A stretch of DNA of 64,000 nucleotides. It comes from Bradyrhizobium sp. WSM1417 (lineage in GTDB: Bacteria > Pseudomonadota > Alphaproteobacteria > Rhizobiales > Xanthobacteraceae). Below are positions 7,729 to 16,318 of this stretch, piece after piece (the stretch's first letter is position 1; the number at the start of each line of letters is the position of its first letter). A program made the position numbers and the translations under genes. The DNA is taken from assembly GCF_000515415.1 (NCBI RefSeq), contig NZ_KI911783.1, positions 5,195,831-5,259,830 on the forward strand, given 5' to 3'. The notes beneath the pieces are model-generated. The model saw only the letters and a list, made by a program, of their open reading frames with translations. It did not search any database and was not told the origin of the DNA.

Positions 7729-8448
7729 TCAGTAACGGCCGAGGCTCGGGCCGCCGAACTTGTAGTTCAGGCGGACGAGGCCCATGTCGACGTCCTGACG
7801 GATGCGGTCGGTCGAGGGCACCAGCGCGAAGGTGACGTTCTTGTCCTGCAGGAAGATATGGTTGTACTCGACGCCAACCGACCAGTTCGGAGCGAAACCG
7901 TACTCGAGGCCGGCACCGACCGTGCCACCCCAACGGGTCTGATCGTTCGAGGACAGCAGCGCGCCGCCCAGGGTCGAGACTTCATACTTGCTGCCGGCGA
8001 CAGCCGCACCGCCCTTGGCGTAAATGAGGACGTTGTTCCAGGCGTAGCCGATCTGACCGGTGATCAGACCGAACGAGTCGATCTTGGAGCGGTTGCGGGT
8101 CGCGAACAGCGCGCTGACGTTGTCGCCCGAGAAGTCGGCCCAGTTGCCCTGACCTTCGATGCCGAACACCCACTGGCCCGACTGCATGCGGTAGCCGATC
8201 TGACCGCCGACCGTGCCGCCGGTCGCATCGTGCGAACCCTCGCGGCCACCGCCGACGACATCCCAGGTCGAATGGGCGGAACCGCCGCCGCCGTTGATAC
8301 CGATGTAGAAGCCGCTCCAGTCGTAGATCGCGGCAACCATCGCCGGCGCTTTGGTGTAAGGCCGCGCAGCGAGGTCAGCAGCCACCGCCGGTGCAGCCGC
8401 GCCGAGCGCGACAAGGCTCACAGCAGCAAGCAACAGATTCTTGTTCAT
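7729..8448 (-). CDS. Outer-membrane beta-barrel protein (Omp25/31-like family)
   Basis: A 239-residue protein with a clear signal peptide (MNKNLLLAAVS to AVAADL), then YDWSGFYIGINGGGG, the hallmark opening of the Omp25/Omp31-type opacity family of Rhizobiales. Alternating hydrophobic strands follow (GGQIGYRMQSGQWVFGIEGQ, GLEYGFAPNWSVGVEYNHI) and the chain ends in an aromatic residue (FGGPSLGRY), as expected for an 8-stranded barrel inserted by BamA. These are abundant surface proteins that link envelope and peptidoglycan; the substrate, if any, is unknown. It is a single-gene unit closed by a strong intrinsic terminator. Confidence 0.88.
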   Translation of the reverse strand: MNKNLLLAAVSLVALGAAAPAVAADLAARPYTKAPAMVAAIYDWSGFYIGINGGGGSAHSTWDVVGGGREGSHDATGGTVGGQIGYRMQSGQWVFGIEGQGNWADFSGDNVSALFATRNRSKIDSFGLITGQIGYAWNNVLIYAKGGAAVAGSKYEVSTLGGALLSSNDQTRWGGTVGAGLEYGFAPNWSVGVEYNHIFLQDKNVTFALVPSTDRIRQDVDMGLVRLNYKFGGPSLGRY

Positions 8449-8559
8449 TTGATTCCCGTTCCAGTTTCGTCGTTAGGCCCCCGGGCCGTGGCGTCGTCAT
8501 AACAGCGCTCGACGGAATTGCTGTAACCTCGACGCCACAGTCCGCGCCAAAGGATCGCG

Positions 8560-8573
8560 CTTCATTAATGAAG
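8560..8573. promoter_or_regulatory. 14-bp perfect palindrome upstream of the barrel gene
   Basis: CTTCATTAATGAAG is a perfect AT-rich palindrome between the divergent porin-like gene (start 8448) and the DUF3551 pair (start 8701). It may be a dimeric regulator site for either side; no family is assigned. Confidence 0.3.
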
Positions 8574-8700
8574 ATTTACCAGCGCGCGCGGGAAACCCTT
8601 TGAAACAAGTGTTTTCATGAGTTCCATCGTCGGCTACACGACATCTGCAGCACGAGCGCGTGACAACGTCGCGCGCACGTTCGCGTGATTGGAGAATTGA

Positions 8701-9021
8701 ATGCGCAGACGAACTGCCCTCCCCATTGTCGCCACATTTTCGCTCGCACTCGCCACATTTGCGCTCACGCTCGACGCAAGCACGCCGGCGCGCGCGTTCG
8801 GCACTCACCATGCCTTTTGTCTCACCGGCGATGAATGGCCGGGGCTGAGCAATTGCACGTTCGACACTTACGCGCAGTGCCAGGCGAGTTCGTCGGGCCG
8901 CGCCCTCACCTGTATCGCGAACCCGTATTTCGCAGGCCAGAGCGACGACCCCTATGCATATCAGAACAGGCCGCGCACACAGGTGCCGGGTTATTCACCC
9001 GGTTATTACGTGCCGCGCTGA
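8701..9021 (+). CDS. DUF3551 secreted cysteine-containing protein, copy 1
   Basis: A 106-residue exported protein: a signal peptide (MRRRTALPIV through a long hydrophobic core to ARAF), then the DUF3551 pattern with spaced cysteines, AFCLTGDEWPGLSNCTF, DTYAQCQ, LTCIANPYF. DUF3551 proteins are small, numerous in Bradyrhizobium and of unknown function; the even number of cysteines suggests disulfides in the periplasm. A Tyr/Pro-rich tail (YSPGYYVPR) follows the domain. The ATG has GGAGAATTGA upstream. Its stop is separated by one base from the next gene, a paralogue. Confidence 0.82.
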   Translation: MRRRTALPIVATFSLALATFALTLDASTPARAFGTHHAFCLTGDEWPGLSNCTFDTYAQCQASSSGRALTCIANPYFAGQSDDPYAYQNRPRTQVPGYSPGYYVPR

Positions 9022-9022
9022 G

Positions 9023-9271
9023 ATGCGCCGCGCCCGCCTCGCACTGTTCGCGATCGGCCTGCTCCTCGCGGGCGCACCTGCGCACGCGCAGACCTACGAT
9101 CCGAGCTATCCGGTCTGTATGCAGATCTACGGTCCCGTCGGCTATTTCGATTGCCGCTACGCCTCGCTCGAGCAGTGCAGATTTTTGGCCGTCGGTCGGT
9201 CAGCGACGTGTGTGGCGAACCCGTATTTTGCGCAGAAGAAGTCCCCTCGCCGCTCGCGGCGCGTCAATTAA
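9023..9271 (+). CDS. DUF3551 secreted cysteine-containing protein, copy 2
   Basis: An 82-residue paralogue of the preceding gene, starting one base after its stop (TGA at 9019-9021, ATG at 9023), so translation is probably coupled. A signal peptide (MRRARLALFAI to AHAQ) is followed by PVCMQIYGPVGYFDCRY, SLEQCR and ATCVANPYF, the same four-cysteine order as copy 1, and a basic tail (KKSPRRSRRVN). An earlier in-frame start would overlap copy 1 by about 70 bases and spoil the signal peptide. Function unknown; the tandem arrangement points to a local duplication. Confidence 0.78.
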   Translation: MRRARLALFAIGLLLAGAPAHAQTYDPSYPVCMQIYGPVGYFDCRYASLEQCRFLAVGRSATCVANPYFAQKKSPRRSRRVN

Positions 9272-9389
9272 AGCTTCCGGCGCCACGCTCGGCACTCAAT
9301 CTGGTCGGCGAGACCGGCGCCGCCGCTGGCGCCGGATGATCGAAGCCGTTCGGATGCTGCCCGAGATCCGGTGGCTTGAGGACGCCTCC

Positions 9390-10139
9390 TTATCCAGCCA
9401 TCGTCACGATCAACGGTCCACTTCGCGTGGCGATGACCGTGTGCTCGTATTGAACGGTCGGCGCCTCGGGGCTGCTGTAGAGCGTCCACGGATCGTCACC
9501 ATCCTGTGCCCATTCGGCGCCAAGAGACAGGAACGGCTCGACGGTGAACACCAGGCCTTCGCTCATGACGCGGCGTTCGGAGCGGTCGGGCCAAGTTGCG
9601 ATCTCCGTCGGCTCCTCGTGGAGCGACAGGCCGACGCCATGGCTGGCAAGATTCCTGACCAGGCTGTAACCGTTCTTCCGCGCAAAGGTCCCGATGGCCT
9701 GACCGATTCCGGCAATCGGTTTGCCGGCTCCAACCTGCTGCAGGCCCGTCCACATCGCCCGCCGGCCGTCTCTGCAAAGACGTTCGACCGCGCGGGTTGC
9801 GGGTGGAACGGCGAACGACGCTCCCGTATCCGCAAACAAGCCGTTCTTCTCGGCTGACACGTCGATGTTCACGAGGTCCCCACGCGCGATCCGCCGATCG
9901 CCCGGGATGCCATGAGCGATCTCCTCGTTCACGCTGATGCAGGTCGCGCCCGGAAAGTCGTAGGCCAGCTCCGGAGCCGAACGTGCGCCGGCAGCCTCCA
10001 GCAAGGTTCGCCCGATCTGGTCGAGCTCGGAGGTCGTCATGCCCGGCTCGAGCGCCTTCCCCATTGCCTCCAGGATATTGGCGACGATGCGCCCGATCTC
10101 TTTCAGGCGCGCGAGGTCCTCGTCATCCGAGATTGTCAT
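9390..10139 (-). CDS. map: Methionine aminopeptidase, type I
   Basis: A 249-residue cytoplasmic enzyme that removes the initiator Met from nascent proteins. The dinuclear metal ligands are all visible: two Asp in NIDVSAEKNGLFADTG, His in SHGVGLSLHEEP, Glu in FTVEPF and Glu in QYEHTV. It has no N-terminal zinc-finger extension. The ATG at 10139 is preceded by GGAAGAG; a start 17 codons earlier is in frame but lacks family support. The sequence departs from the usual GHG near the His (SHG), so it may be the accessory rather than the housekeeping copy. It sits next to a histidine kinase gene on the same strand with 78 bases between. Confidence 0.9.
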   Translation of the reverse strand: MTISDDEDLARLKEIGRIVANILEAMGKALEPGMTTSELDQIGRTLLEAAGARSAPELAYDFPGATCISVNEEIAHGIPGDRRIARGDLVNIDVSAEKNGLFADTGASFAVPPATRAVERLCRDGRRAMWTGLQQVGAGKPIAGIGQAIGTFARKNGYSLVRNLASHGVGLSLHEEPTEIATWPDRSERRVMSEGLVFTVEPFLSLGAEWAQDGDDPWTLYSSPEAPTVQYEHTVIATRSGPLIVTMAG

Positions 10140-10217
10140 GTCATGCTCTTCCGAAAGCCGGGACATAGCCCTTGTCACGGCGGCTTGCAAACGGAAGGGA
10201 TCGTTTCCAAGCCGCGT

Positions 10218-13200
10218 TCAGATCTCGTCGAGCAAGATGCGGACTTTGGCAGCCAGGTCTTCGATAGCGAAGGGCTTCGGAAGCAGATGCTTGCCGGCAT
10301 CGAGCACGCCATTGTGAACGATTGCATTGCGCGTGTAGCCGGTGGTGAACAGCACTTTCAGCGCCGGGTATCGTCTCGACAGCTCGGCCGCAAGCTCGGC
10401 GCCGGTCATGTCGGGCATGACGACATCCGTGAACAGCAGATCCGGAACGAAGCCATTTTCGATGGTCCTGATCGCCTCTTTGGCGCTGGCTGCCTCGACG
10501 ACGGTGTAGCCAAGTTCGCGCAGGCTTTCGGAAGACATGCTGCGGACGCGCTCGTCGTCTTCCACGACGAGAATGGTCTCGTTCTGATGGCTTGCACCGG
10601 CGGGTATCTCTTCCTGCGACAGATCTGAGCCCGCTTCCTCACCGGCGAAGCGTGGAAGGTAGATCTTCACGGTCGTGCCAACATCGACTTCCGAGTCAAT
10701 TTTGACATGGCCGCCCGACTGCCGCACGAAACCGTAGACCTGACTGAGGCCGAGGCCGGTGCCCTTGCCCACCACCTTGGTCGTGAAAAACGGATCGAAC
10801 ACCTTGCCGAGCACATCGGCCGGAATTCCCGTGCCGTTGTCCGTCACCGCCACGAGAACGTACTGCCCCGGAGCGAGTGCATACTCGCGAGCATACATTC
10901 GATCGATCGAGGCGTTGCTGGTTTCTATCGTCAGTCTGCCGCCCTTTGGCATGGCATCGCGCGCATTGACCGCGAGATTGATCATGGCGCTTTCGAGCTG
11001 GGCCGGGTCTACCTTGACCCGCCAGAGGCCAGCCGCCAGCATCGTCTCGAGGCGGATTAGCTCGCCAAGCGATCGCTCGAGCAGCTCGCTCATCCCGCCG
11101 ACCATCTTGTTGATGTCGACGACTTCAGGCGCGAGAGGCTGCTGGCGCGAGAACGCGAGCAGCCTCTGCGTCAACGTGGCGGCGCGATTTGCACCGTCGA
11201 TGGCGCCCTCGATGAAGCGGTCTATGCTGACCTCTCCCCTGCCGAGCCGCCGCTTGGCAAGATTCAGGCTGCCGAGAATCACGGCCAGCATATTGTTGAA
11301 GTCGTGGGCAATGCCTCCGGTCAATTGCCCGACGGCTTCCATCTTCTGGGATTGCCGCAATTGCTCTTCAGCTTTCATGCGCTCGGCGATTTCGTCGGCA
11401 ACACGTTTCTCTAATCCGGCATTGAGCGCTTCGAGCCGGGTCAAGAGCTGGGCGTTGTCGATAGCGGTGGCAGCATGGCCGGCAATCCCAAGCAATGCGG
11501 CCTCATGCTCTGCCTGGAATTTACCCGTCTCGGCGTGACCGAAGAACAGTCCGCCGAGGACTTCGCCGGTGCGCGAGATCACAGGGACCGCCAGGTAGGA
11601 TCGGACCGGAAGATGGCCCTCGGGCATGCCTTTCCGCGGCGCGTTCTTGCCATAGCGGGGGTCCTGCAGGATGTCGTCGGACCTCACCACGCCGGAGCCC
11701 TCGAAGGTCGGGCCAAAGACGGCGGTGTTGCGGGGCATCGGAAAGTTTTCAAACGCGGATCGCGGCGCACCCGACAGCGAATACAGCATGTAACTGCCGC
11801 CATCGGGCGCCAGAACGTTGTAGAAAAAGGCGCCGAATTGAGCACCCGTCAGTCCGACGCCGGCATCCGTCACGATCTGGACGATCTTGTCGAGGTCGCG
11901 TTCGCGAGAGACCGAGGCGCCGGTATCGTTCAGTATTCTGAGATGACGCTCGGTTTTCTTTTGCGCGGTAATATCCAGAACCGTTCCGATGAACCGAACA
12001 GCCTGGCCGTTGGCAAAGATGGCTTGACCGGTCGCGGCGATCCAGCGCTCGACCCCATCCTCGATACCAATGGTCCGGTATTCCATGTTGTAGTTTGGCG
12101 GCGCGTGCGGCGTCAGCGCTGCGGAGACGGCCTCATGGGCGCGCTGCCTGTCCTCGGGATGAAGCCCCTTCAGGAACGACCCTTCATAGCTGACTTCGGC
12201 GTCCGGCGATAAACCGAACACCTCCTTGCAGCGGCTATCCCATCGAAGAACGTTGTTGACCGGGTCGTAGTCCCAGGTGCCGATACCAGCCGCCTTGTTC
12301 GCAAGTGTAAGTCGTTCGGCCGCCTCCCGCGCTGCCTGTTCCGATCGGACGCGCTCGATGTGGGCCCACGACCGCTCGGTCACTTCGGTGAGCAAGGCGA
12401 GTTCGCGCGGCGTCCACTGGTGCGGGCCGCGGTGATGAATCGCCATCAGGGCGGTCAGGCGCCCTTCTTTCACCAAGGGCATGCAAATCGTCGAACCGAT
12501 CCCGATGTTCTGGAAAGTGGCGGCTTCCTCAGGCGCAATCTCCCTTAAATTGTCATTGATGATGAGCGGCCTGCCCGCGCCCAACTCTCGCACCGCCTTT
12601 TTGCCAAAGTCGGCGAGACTGTAGTGACCGATGATATGCATTGCGCCGGGCGCGGCCCAATCGCCGCGTATCATGAAGCCGTCCTGGTCCGGGTCCATGT
12701 CGGCATAGGCGCAGTTCGAGACGCCGAGATGCTCGCCGACCATTTTGGTCGTGACCGCCATCACGCCGTCGGCATCGCGGGTCCTGGCCGTCTCCTTGTT
12801 GAGTGCGTCCAGGAAAAACAGGCGGGCTTCGTTCTCCCGCACAACCGTCTCCGCACGGCGACGCTCGACGGCCGTGCGCGTGCGCTCGGCAACATCGCGA
12901 ATAAGCTCCAGCTCTTCGGGGCTCCATTCGCGCGGCCCGGCATTGTTCAAATACAGCAGCGCCACGACCCCGTCGGGCTCCGAGATCGGCATGTTGACGA
13001 GCGCACGCGCAGAGATCGCCTCGAGGGCCCCGGCACGATCGCCGACACGAGGGTCTTTTTCCGCATCGGCACAGATGACGGTCTCGCCCCGCTTGAGATC
13101 TTCGATGTAGCTGCCATAGTCGCGGAAGCGCAGCACGCCTGCGAGGCTCAGGATGCCCGGTGCGTTCCAGTCGCGGACAATGGTGATGGTCTCGGCTGAG

Positions 13201-13367
13201 GTGTCGACCGTGCCATAGCCGGCCCGGCTGACGTTCAGGCTGCGGCCGAGCAGCTCTGCCGCGGCATAGGCGAGATCGTCGGGATTGCTGATCTCCCGGA
13301 TGTAGTCGCCGAGTGTGGCTAAGACGGAATTGCGATCGGCCGAGCGGACCTCGGTCGCTGTCGTCAT
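10218..13367 (-). CDS. Hybrid sensor histidine kinase (GAF-GAF-PAS-GAF-HisKA-HATPase-REC)
   Basis: A 1049-residue cytoplasmic sensor with no membrane segment. Domains in order: GAF about 10-165 and 185-340, PAS about 355-475 (GIGTWDYDPVNN), a third GAF about 490-640, a coiled segment, then HisKA with the phospho-acceptor His688 in GGIAHDFNN, an HATPase with NLAVNARDAM, DNGTGIP and GKGTGLGLS, and a C-terminal receiver whose acceptor is Asp981 in FTDVVMPD with the conserved Lys in LLPKPF. Several stacked GAF domains suggest integration of small-molecule or redox signals. No separate response regulator is adjacent, so the output partner is unknown. The start has GGGGAAG upstream. Confidence 0.93.
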   Translation of the reverse strand: MTTATEVRSADRNSVLATLGDYIREISNPDDLAYAAAELLGRSLNVSRAGYGTVDTSAETITIVRDWNAPGILSLAGVLRFRDYGSYIEDLKRGETVICADAEKDPRVGDRAGALEAISARALVNMPISEPDGVVALLYLNNAGPREWSPEELELIRDVAERTRTAVERRRAETVVRENEARLFFLDALNKETARTRDADGVMAVTTKMVGEHLGVSNCAYADMDPDQDGFMIRGDWAAPGAMHIIGHYSLADFGKKAVRELGAGRPLIINDNLREIAPEEAATFQNIGIGSTICMPLVKEGRLTALMAIHHRGPHQWTPRELALLTEVTERSWAHIERVRSEQAAREAAERLTLANKAAGIGTWDYDPVNNVLRWDSRCKEVFGLSPDAEVSYEGSFLKGLHPEDRQRAHEAVSAALTPHAPPNYNMEYRTIGIEDGVERWIAATGQAIFANGQAVRFIGTVLDITAQKKTERHLRILNDTGASVSRERDLDKIVQIVTDAGVGLTGAQFGAFFYNVLAPDGGSYMLYSLSGAPRSAFENFPMPRNTAVFGPTFEGSGVVRSDDILQDPRYGKNAPRKGMPEGHLPVRSYLAVPVISRTGEVLGGLFFGHAETGKFQAEHEAALLGIAGHAATAIDNAQLLTRLEALNAGLEKRVADEIAERMKAEEQLRQSQKMEAVGQLTGGIAHDFNNMLAVILGSLNLAKRRLGRGEVSIDRFIEGAIDGANRAATLTQRLLAFSRQQPLAPEVVDINKMVGGMSELLERSLGELIRLETMLAAGLWRVKVDPAQLESAMINLAVNARDAMPKGGRLTIETSNASIDRMYAREYALAPGQYVLVAVTDNGTGIPADVLGKVFDPFFTTKVVGKGTGLGLSQVYGFVRQSGGHVKIDSEVDVGTTVKIYLPRFAGEEAGSDLSQEEIPAGASHQNETILVVEDDERVRSMSSESLRELGYTVVEAASAKEAIRTIENGFVPDLLFTDVVMPDMTGAELAAELSRRYPALKVLFTTGYTRNAIVHNGVLDAGKHLLPKPFAIEDLAAKVRILLDEI

Positions 13368-13700
13368 TGGTCTTCCCCTGCCACTTTCCTGGCTCCGCGA
13401 GGAGCCAGCTGTTCGATCATCCCGCTGCTGTTCGCTTCGACCACAGGTAGCCCGCCTGACTTTCTGAGTTATGCAGACGGTCGCGCAAATTGTCTGCGCG
13501 ATAACCGCATGATGGCATTTAGGTTCCCGCCATCACCGCCCCCTCGGAGATGCCGTTCTGCCTGCTCCCACCTGGCGGTCCGATTGCCAATCCAGACGTC
13601 GCGGACAGGCACGCGGACACGCCACCAAAAGTTGTGGCAGCGCGGATCGTCGTGTAACATCGATCTCTGCTTTTCACCGCGCGTGGTCCCCGTCCTTTCA
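13368..13700. other. 333-base intergenic region between divergent genes
   Basis: It holds the divergent promoter regions of the hybrid kinase and the ClpP-fold protein. The one clear structure is a perfect TGGCTCC/GGAGCCA stem with a 4-base loop at 13390-13407, close to the kinase start and so probably in its leader. A 64-codon in-frame extension of the plus-strand gene covers part of the region but has no family support. I see no RNA gene. Confidence 0.5.
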
Positions 13701-14960
13701 ATGCTCGCCCGTCGTCTGCTTGTCCTGGCCTCGCTGTTGCTTCCTGGCGCATTGCATGCCGAAGGGACGCCGGCCGAGAAGACTGGATTTGCGTCCAGGC
13801 TGACGATCTATCTTGCCAAGGGACCACCCGACGCATGCGGACCAGGCTGCGACCGCTGGATCGCCATCGAGGGCGATATCGACCAGGACGCTGCGCCGCG
13901 CATCCGCCGCTTCCTCGCCGGCGTCAAGGACACGCAGCGTCCGATCTACCTCTATTCACCCGGCGGAAACGTGGAGCAGTCCTATGTCATCGGGCGGTTG
14001 TTGCGCAGCCGCAAGGCGATCGCCCGGGTTGGCCGGACCATCGCGACGGCGTGCGCCGCGGGCACGCAGGTGGACGCCGCGTGCCTGAAGATCAAGACCG
14101 CGGGCGGCGAGGTGGAAGCCGAGCTCACGACTTATCACGCAATGTGCAACTCGGCCTGCGGTTACCTGTTGCTCGGAGCGACATCGCGCGAGGTCGCCCC
14201 CGACGCCGCGCTGGCGGTCCATAATTCCAGGCTGGTCCTTGCCTTTCACGGGCATCCGCCTCCGGCGGCGGTCGCGGAATACAGACAACGTCGGATGGCG
14301 AGGGCCGATCGCGATCGCACTGCGTTCATCGCGGCGATGGGGATCAGCCGCGAGCTTGACGATCTGATCAGGACGGTGAAGTTCGAAAACCTGCACATGC
14401 TGACGCGCGCCGAGCTCTATCGTTTCGGCATCGACACGCGTTCGCTTGCCGAAACGGCGTGGAAGCTGGAAAAGGAAGCGCGCCCCTTCGTCCGCAAGTT
14501 CGCGATGCTGAAGAAGGAGAACGGCGCGTCGTTCCGGCCCATGGAATGGCGTCTGTCCTGCGAAGGCGGAAAGCGCGTGCCGCTGACGTTCGCGGTCGAG
14601 ATCGACGAGACGGCCGTCGGCAAAAGCACCATCCTGGTGACGGCCGACGCCGCTCCGGAGAAGAGGGCCGAAGGGTCTGCATTGCGGGCCGGAAAATATG
14701 AAGTATGGCGCGGCAGCATCGATCCCGACATGGTCAAGGCGATACTGGCGTCCCGCTCCCTGCATGTCCGCGAGACCACGCTGATATCCGACGACAAGGC
14801 GGACATCACAAAATTCGACATCGAGTTGACGGGCCTGACGTCAGTGTGGCCGCAGCTTGCGGCGTCATGCGCGGCGGCGACGCCGGCTCCGAAAAGCCCT
14901 TGGCCGGCCGTTCCGCGGCCGAACGTCGGCGTAACGCTCCCGGCCGCCCCGTCGCCGTAA
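13701..14960 (+). CDS. Periplasmic ClpP/crotonase-fold protein (COG3904-like)
   Basis: A 419-residue exported protein. The ATG at 13701 opens directly into a signal peptide (MLARRLLVLA to ALHAEG). Residues about 40-210 resemble the COG3904 group with a ClpP-like fold: IAIEGDIDQDAAPRI, RPIYLYSPGGNV, then YHAMCNSACGYLLLGA, where the Ser in NSAC sits where the nucleophile of ClpP-type peptidases would be, and AVHNS as a possible His. The C-terminal half is not recognisable to me; it ends in a Pro-rich tail. It may be a serine peptidase acting on envelope proteins, but activity is only inferred from the fold pattern. Single gene, divergent from the hybrid kinase. Confidence 0.72.
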   Translation: MLARRLLVLASLLLPGALHAEGTPAEKTGFASRLTIYLAKGPPDACGPGCDRWIAIEGDIDQDAAPRIRRFLAGVKDTQRPIYLYSPGGNVEQSYVIGRLLRSRKAIARVGRTIATACAAGTQVDAACLKIKTAGGEVEAELTTYHAMCNSACGYLLLGATSREVAPDAALAVHNSRLVLAFHGHPPPAAVAEYRQRRMARADRDRTAFIAAMGISRELDDLIRTVKFENLHMLTRAELYRFGIDTRSLAETAWKLEKEARPFVRKFAMLKKENGASFRPMEWRLSCEGGKRVPLTFAVEIDETAVGKSTILVTADAAPEKRAEGSALRAGKYEVWRGSIDPDMVKAILASRSLHVRETTLISDDKADITKFDIELTGLTSVWPQLAASCAAATPAPKSPWPAVPRPNVGVTLPAAPSP

Positions 14961-14999
14961 GTTCAACGAGGCAAAACTCGAACACCGCGCCGAAGGGGC

Positions 15000-15638
15000 T
15001 CAGCTCTGCCAAGGCGTGTTGCGAATGCGCGTGCACGCGTTCGGCTTGTGAAATGTGGGATCGTGATCTGCGATGTAATCGAAATTGACCGTGCCGAACG
15101 TGGTCTGCGGCTTCTTCAAGGCCGAGCAGGTTTGGATCTGAAGGAAGTCATTCTTGAAATCACCGCGCGGAAATGCGGTGGTCACCTGGTCGCGCTGCTC
15201 TGGCGTGTATTCATCATAGCCAATCCCCACGACGTCGACCAAAACACCCGCATTCGTGAGAGCGATTTCCGGCCGCATGTATTGTGGAATTCCAGGTGTC
15301 GTATGTAACGCGATCGCCTCCCAAACCAGATCGGCTTTTGGCTCGTCAATGCCGTGCCCCCTCAGAAATTCGCGGGCGGCATCGGCGCCATCAACTTCAA
15401 ACCGCTTGGTCTGCGTGTGGTAATGGTCGACGAGTCCGAGATCGTGGAACAGCGCCGCGATGTAGAGCAGCTCGGAATCGAATTTTAGATTTTGCCGATG
15501 CCCCTTGATCGCGCCGAATACAAAGACGCGGACCGAGTGGTTGAACAACATGTCGTTTTCGTACTGGCGCACCAGCTCGGCGGCCTCCCGTGCGATCTTG
15601 CTGTCGGGAATCTTCACGCCGGAAATTGCGATGGTCAT
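15000..15638 (-). CDS. HD-domain metal-dependent hydrolase (cyanamide hydratase-like group)
   Basis: A 212-residue cytoplasmic protein. The HD metal-site residues are visible: HSVRVF (first His), ALFHDLGL (His-Asp) and EAIALHTTPGIP (a further His), with a later Asp in VLVDVVGIG. This arrangement is typical of the group that includes cyanamide hydratase and relatives of unknown substrate in soil bacteria. The start at 15638 has GGAG upstream. The gene is convergent with the ClpP-fold gene, 39 bases away. It could be a nucleotide phosphohydrolase instead; the sequence alone does not decide. Confidence 0.75.
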   Translation of the reverse strand: MTIAISGVKIPDSKIAREAAELVRQYENDMLFNHSVRVFVFGAIKGHRQNLKFDSELLYIAALFHDLGLVDHYHTQTKRFEVDGADAAREFLRGHGIDEPKADLVWEAIALHTTPGIPQYMRPEIALTNAGVLVDVVGIGYDEYTPEQRDQVTTAFPRGDFKNDFLQIQTCSALKKPQTTFGTVNFDYIADHDPTFHKPNACTRIRNTPWQS

Positions 15639-15728
15639 ATCAAGCTCCTGCCTTGCATCGCTGAGATCTCAGGACATGCCTTCGCGGTCGAAGGCATGTG
15701 TCTACCCTTTTGCCGTCTGGCACCGCGG

Positions 15729-16193
15729 TCAGGCTGCCATCTCCTCCTTCGCGGCCTGTGGCGTATTTCGGAAGCTGATTGCCATGCGATTGTAGGCGTT
15801 CATCAGGCCGATCGCGATGGTGAGATCGACGAGCTCGCGCTCCTCGAACACGGCGCGGGCGGCCTCGTAAGCTTCATCCGGGATGCCGGTTTCAGCCACA
15901 CGGGTCACGGTTTCGGCCCATGCGAGGGCGGCACGCTCCCGCTCGTCGAAGAGACGACCGCCTTCCGCCCAGGTCTGCACCAGCGCGATCTTTTCGATCT
16001 TCTGTCCGCTCTTCAGCAGATCGCGCGTGTGCATGTCGAGGCAGTAGGCGCAGCCGTTGATCTGCGAAATGCGCAGATAGACCAGAGTGACAAGCGTTGC
16101 AGGAAGATTGCTCTGCATGACATAGCCGTAGGCGCCGCCGAGCGCTTTCATCCCTGCGGGTGCGATGCGGTCGTAATCGAGACGCTTAGCCAT
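15729..16193 (-). CDS. AhpD-like / carboxymuconolactone decarboxylase-family protein
   Basis: A 154-residue all-helical protein with the redox-active CXXC and downstream His of the AhpD superfamily in CAYCLDMHTRDLL, followed by ERERAALAWAETVT and the helix FEERELVDLTIAIGLMNAYNRM. Such proteins act as peroxidase partners or of unknown role in stress defence. ATG 16193 has GGAG 7 bases upstream; a TTG two codons earlier is also in frame but less likely. It is divergently transcribed from a MocR-type regulator, an arrangement seen often for this family, so it is the probable target of that regulator. Confidence 0.85.
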   Translation of the reverse strand: MAKRLDYDRIAPAGMKALGGAYGYVMQSNLPATLVTLVYLRISQINGCAYCLDMHTRDLLKSGQKIEKIALVQTWAEGGRLFDERERAALAWAETVTRVAETGIPDEAYEAARAVFEERELVDLTIAIGLMNAYNRMAISFRNTPQAAKEEMAA

Positions 16194-16271
16194 TTTCAAA
16201 CTCCATGATCGGTTCTGTTCGGCGGCTGTCGCCGGGTACTTTCCTTGTCCGATAAATGCCCCCGCGCTGGT

Positions 16272-16311
16272 CTACAAAAAAGCACCAGGAATGGACAAAA
16301 ATCGTGTACCA
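16272..16311. promoter_or_regulatory. Candidate MocR operator (direct repeats)
   Basis: Two direct-repeat elements, TACAAAAAAGCACCA (from 16273) and GACAAAAATCGTGTACCA (from 16294), begin about 21-22 bases apart, two helical turns, in the space between the AhpD-like gene and the MocR gene. MocR regulators commonly bind direct repeats near their own divergent promoter. Assignment is by position and pattern only. Confidence 0.4.
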
Positions 16312-16318
16312 CCGAGGC

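Noticed and set aside
8497..8811. A 104-codon minus-strand frame across the DUF3551 start
   Set aside because: Overlaps the promoter and start of an evident plus-strand secreted protein, and its product is Arg/Cys-rich noise.
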